A DNA stretch of 38,492 bases from an uncultured Alphaproteobacteria bacterium (GTDB lineage: Bacteria; Pseudomonadota; Alphaproteobacteria; HIMB59; GCA-002718135). How positions within the stretch are numbered: position 1 is the first letter of the stretch; every line of letters begins with the position of its first letter. Location of the stretch: positions 77,743-116,234 of the forward strand of contig CACKIH010000002.1 in assembly GCA_902600225.1 (NCBI GenBank), written 5' to 3'. The notes under the pieces were generated by a model, which saw only the letters and a list, made by a program, of their open reading frames with translations, was not told where the DNA came from and searched no databases. The translations under genes were made by a program, and so were the position numbers. Positions 36,030-38,492 of this stretch are shown one piece after another.

Positions 36030-36638
36030 TTATAGTTTCTCTTTTATAATTACATAGTTAACAATCTCATTAACACCCTTTATGTTTTTAAGCGCAACAG
36101 TCATGTCATCCAATAGATCTGGGCGCGCTGTAATACCCGCTACATAGATTTTACCTTGGATAGTTTCAAAATTAAATGTAATTGCTTTGATACCAACAGT
36201 TTTAGCAGCTACAGCTCTTGCTTGTGTATTAATCCATAAATCACTAGCATAGTCTTTCAACGTTGTTCTATTCCCAATTTCTATTTCATTTATAATTTCT
36301 TTAACACCTTCAACTTCCCAAACTAATCTTACTGCATCAATTCTAATTTCTTGATTATCAACAAGACCAGTTAATAAAACTCTACCCTCTAAAACACTTG
36401 TATTTATATTTACAAAAAGGTTGTTATCTGTGTTAAGGAATTTTGCTGCAATATTAACTTTAATGGTTGCGTCATCAACCACTGTACCAAAAGACCTTTC
36501 TCCTTCAGCAACTACTAAAGCACTACCCCCACCTGTAGCAAGTACGGTTGCTGGCGAACATCCATAATTAATAGATGCAAAGATTAAAAATATTGGAATT
36601 AATAAAACTTTAACTATTTTTTTAATTTTAATAACCAT
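36030..36638 (-). CDS. dolP: BON-domain lipoprotein (DolP/YraP-like)
   Basis: 202-residue lipoprotein with signal peptide and lipobox NYGC (Cys about residue 27), then two BON domains: DDATIKVNIAAKFLNTDNNLFVNINTSVLEGRVLLTGLVDNQEIRIDAVRLVWEVEGVKEIINEIEI (about 55-120) and a second with NFETIQGKIYVAGITARPDLLDDMTVALKNIKGVNEIVNYV (about 150-195). This matches DolP (YraP), an outer-membrane lipoprotein that supports BAM and envelope integrity. The rsmI-dolP pairing with a divergent LpoA-type gene mirrors the enterobacterial yraL/yraM-yraP cluster. It overlaps the rsmI 3' end by 25 bp. Confidence 0.87.
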   Translation of the reverse strand: MVIKIKKIVKVLLIPIFLIFASINYGCSPATVLATGGGSALVVAEGERSFGTVVDDATIKVNIAAKFLNTDNNLFVNINTSVLEGRVLLTGLVDNQEIRIDAVRLVWEVEGVKEIINEIEIGNRTTLKDYASDLWINTQARAVAAKTVGIKAITFNFETIQGKIYVAGITARPDLLDDMTVALKNIKGVNEIVNYVIIKEKL

Positions 36639-37456
36639 TTGTAAATTTTGTTTTTATTAATTTTTGTAAATTTATGTACTATTTCGACGATGTCGGTCAA
36701 AGAAAATTTTGTAGCCAATTTTTTAAATTCTTTGCTATACATATCAATGTTGTCAAAATCTTGATTTTTTGATGTTTGTCTATCAATAACAGCAACAAAC
36801 TCTCCTTTAATATTTTCTTTATCTTCTAGTATTTTATTTTTCACATTGCTTGGAGTTCCTCTAAAAACAAATTCATTTACCTTTGTAAGTTCTTTACATA
36901 TTGAAATTGATCTTTCACCAGCAATATTTTCTAAGCAATCTAGAAAAATAATTAATTTATGACTAGAGACAAAAAATAGACAAGTTTTTTTTTCTTGAGA
37001 AATATTCTTAACAAGATCCTCTATCTTTTTTTTAGACTTTGGAACAAAGCCAAAAAAAGCAAATTCTGATATTGGTAATCCGGATAACTGTAAACTCGAT
37101 ACAATTGATGAAGGGCCAGGCACAGATGTAACTCTAATATTATTTACGATACAATATTGCACTAAATTATATCCAGGATCTGAAATAAGTGGTGAGCCTG
37201 CATCAGAAATTAGGACACAATTTTTATTTCTTAATAAAATTTTAATCTGATCTATAATTTTATGTTCATTATAATCGTGTAAAGCTATTAATTTCTTTTT
37301 AATGCCTAATTTATTTAGTAGTTTAAGAGAATGTTTAGGATTTTCACAAATGATGATATCACACTCCCCAAGTGTTTTTACAGCCCTGTAGGTTATGTCA
37401 TCTAAATTACCAATAGGTGTTGCTACAATTGAGAGACCATTAATAACATTATCCAT
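36614..37456 (-). CDS. rsmI: 16S rRNA (cytidine1402-2'-O)-methyltransferase
   Basis: 280-residue SAM-dependent tetrapyrrole-methylase-fold enzyme that 2'-O-methylates C1402 of 16S rRNA. The motifs IVATPIGNLDDITYRAVKTL (residues 11-30), DAGSPLISDPGYNLV, TSVPGPSSIVSSLQLSGLP and FFGFVPKS are diagnostic. The C terminus FTKINKNKIYKWLLKLKK is the usual basic helical end. The ATG at 37454-37456 faces the divergent lipoprotein gene whose only normal start codon lies inside rsmI. Confidence 0.96.
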   Translation of the reverse strand: MDNVINGLSIVATPIGNLDDITYRAVKTLGECDIIICENPKHSLKLLNKLGIKKKLIALHDYNEHKIIDQIKILLRNKNCVLISDAGSPLISDPGYNLVQYCIVNNIRVTSVPGPSSIVSSLQLSGLPISEFAFFGFVPKSKKKIEDLVKNISQEKKTCLFFVSSHKLIIFLDCLENIAGERSISICKELTKVNEFVFRGTPSNVKNKILEDKENIKGEFVAVIDRQTSKNQDFDNIDMYSKEFKKLATKFSLTDIVEIVHKFTKINKNKIYKWLLKLKK

Positions 37457-38492
37457 TATTTATATATTTATATTTATAATTTCATGTACTCCAGTAAATT
37501 TATCAAAAGAAGATACAAAAAGCACCCAAGAAACAACTATTTCTGAAAAATCAATTGATACTAAAAGTGAAAAAAAATTGATTGAAAAAAAAGAAAGTAA
37601 ACAAGATAAGCAAAATAAGAGTTTAGACGATGTTGTCTTAGATAAAACGATTATTGCTTTATTTGCAAAAGATGATGATAAAAAAACAACGAAACAATTT
37701 TTGAATACTTATGAATTAGGAATTTATAACCTTGGTATAAGTAATGTTATTATACAAGTAGAGTTTTTTGAAAATGAAATTGATTTAAAGGAAATTATAG
37801 AAAATAATCTATTGCCCGGTAAGATTTTTCTAGGCCCAATACAATCAAAGTATTCAAATATTTTAAAAAATTATTGTACTAACGAAGTAATTTTCTTTTC
37901 CTACTCTTCTAAGTCTTCACTTGCAAAAGATTGTGTTTATTTAATAAATTTTTTTCCACAAAACGAACTTTCACAACTAATGCTATATTTAAATGATGAT
38001 GCAAAATTAGCACTACTTTATCCTGAAAATGATTATGGATATTTAATAAATAGTTTAATTGATGATATAATTTTTGAAAGCCCAGCAATATTAGTTAATA
38101 GATCTTCATATAAAGACGATTTATCAAATGTAAGAGAATCAATAAAAGAATTAGGAAAATATGAATTGAGAAAATATGAATTAAATAGGCAAAAACAAAT
38201 TCTATCTTCAAAACAAGATGAAAAATCAAAAAAAAGATTAAAAAAATTAGAAAGATTTAAAACTACAAGTGACTATGATTTTACACATATCTTGATTTCT
38301 GATTACGGATTAAATTTATTACAGGTTGCACCTCTTCTCCCTTACTACGATATAGATCCTAATATTGTACAGTTTATGGGAACTGGAGTAATAGATGATA
38401 AAACTTTTTTCTTTGAGCCCTCTTTACAAGGAGCCATATTTCCTGGTGTTCCTGAAATAAGCAGAATAAACATTATTAACACTTATATTGAA
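37395..38492 (+). CDS. LpoA-like PBP-activator / periplasmic binding lipoprotein, 3' end beyond window
   Basis: 366 codons visible, open to the window edge. The lipobox IISC (Cys at 37485-37487) follows a hydrophobic stretch IIYIFIFIIS, then a Lys/Glu/Ser-rich linker and a type-1 periplasmic-binding fold: FLGPIQSKYS, VIFFSYSSKSSLA, LALLYPENDYGYLINSL, FMGTGVIDD. This is the LppC/LpoA-type (penicillin-binding protein activator) pattern, also next to rsmI in other proteobacteria. Between these lies a charged helical insert, about ELRKYELNRQKQIL to KKLERFK. The only in-frame ATG is at 37395, which gives a 31-residue leader overlapping rsmI by 62 bp. Otherwise translation must begin at an ATT at 37455 or 37458, so the start is uncertain. 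Confidence 0.78.
   Translation, partial: MSSKLPIGVATIERPLITLSIIYIFIFIISCTPVNLSKEDTKSTQETTISEKSIDTKSEKKLIEKKESKQDKQNKSLDDVVLDKTIIALFAKDDDKKTTKQFLNTYELGIYNLGISNVIIQVEFFENEIDLKEIIENNLLPGKIFLGPIQSKYSNILKNYCTNEVIFFSYSSKSSLAKDCVYLINFFPQNELSQLMLYLNDDAKLALLYPENDYGYLINSLIDDIIFESPAILVNRSSYKDDLSNVRESIKELGKYELRKYELNRQKQILSSKQDEKSKKRLKKLERFKTTSDYDFTHILISDYGLNLLQVAPLLPYYDIDPNIVQFMGTGVIDDKTFFFEPSLQGAIFPGVPEISRINIINTYIE

Noticed and set aside
36028-36051. AATTATA ... TATAATT inverted repeat at the HIT/BON junction as a bidirectional terminator
   Set aside because: The stem is seven A-U pairs with no GC and lies within the BON coding sequence; it is too weak to call.
1-38492. tRNA genes, CRISPR arrays, insertion sequences or prophage
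   Set aside because: I scanned the short gaps and found no cloverleaf, regular spacer-repeat pattern, transposase or integrase; the T4-type lysozyme stands alone without phage neighbours.

Overview
The window is very AT-rich, gene-dense bacterial DNA from a streamlined alphaproteobacterium. The gene order supports this assignment: ftsK-lolA, DUF3576-leuS-lptE-holA-parB-parA-rsmG-mnmG-mnmE...rho, maf-aroE-coaE-dnaQ-timA...smr, and hslU-hslV / hisB-hisH-X-hisA-hisF-hisE. Together with the low GC and 1-11 bp gene overlaps this points to SAR11 (Pelagibacterales) or a similar low-GC marine lineage. I cannot fix the taxon without a search. TGA is used as a stop, so the code is the standard bacterial one. 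I saw no tRNA, rRNA, CRISPR array, transposase or integrase.

Layout. 1-879: 5' part of a phytoene desaturase gene (crtI, minus), cut by the window edge. 937-2907 (+): tRNA-editing deacylase, CnoX-like thioredoxin-TPR protein, and a LonSB protein. 2900-4081 (-): UbiH-type hydroxylase. 4129-6925 (+): ftsK and lolA. 6922-8153 (-): an orphan winged-helix regulator with a degenerate receiver domain, and yggS. 8217-9405: a porin gene with its own promoter, a hairpin-rich leader, a strong ribosome site and the only clear intrinsic terminator in the window. 9445-13990 (+): DUF3576 lipoprotein, leuS, lptE, holA. 13980-22159 (-): parB, parA, rsmG, mnmG, mnmE, an FG-GAP/VCBS secreted protein, and rho. 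Two parS-like palindromes lie in the mnmG/mnmE region. 22160-22580: the only long non-coding stretch. It is extremely AT-rich and divergently flanked, and is a candidate replication-origin region. 22581-26806 (+): maf, aroE, coaE, dnaQ, timA-like, a T4-type lysozyme, smr. 26803-30159 (-): DUF3108 protein, a frameshifted GT39 glycosyltransferase, and a tandem PAP2 phosphatase. 30189-32052 (-): hslU, hslV. 32134-36028 (+): hisB, hisH, GNAT, hisA, hisF, hisE, HIT. 36030-37456 (-): BON lipoprotein (DolP-like) and rsmI. 37395-end (+): LpoA-like lipoprotein, cut by the window edge.

Most genes are housekeeping: chromosome segregation and replication, tRNA modification and charging, envelope biogenesis (LolA, LptE, porin, DolP, LpoA), histidine synthesis and proteolysis. 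The unusual parts are a phage-type T4 lysozyme where relatives usually carry the lytic transglycosylase gene mltA, a membrane-lipid cassette with a broken glycosyltransferase next to a two-domain PAP2 protein, a Ca-binding propeller-like secreted protein inside the rho-mnmE block, and the porin leader with two back-to-back inverted repeats. All five convergent gene pairs overlap or are separated by one base, with no terminator between them.
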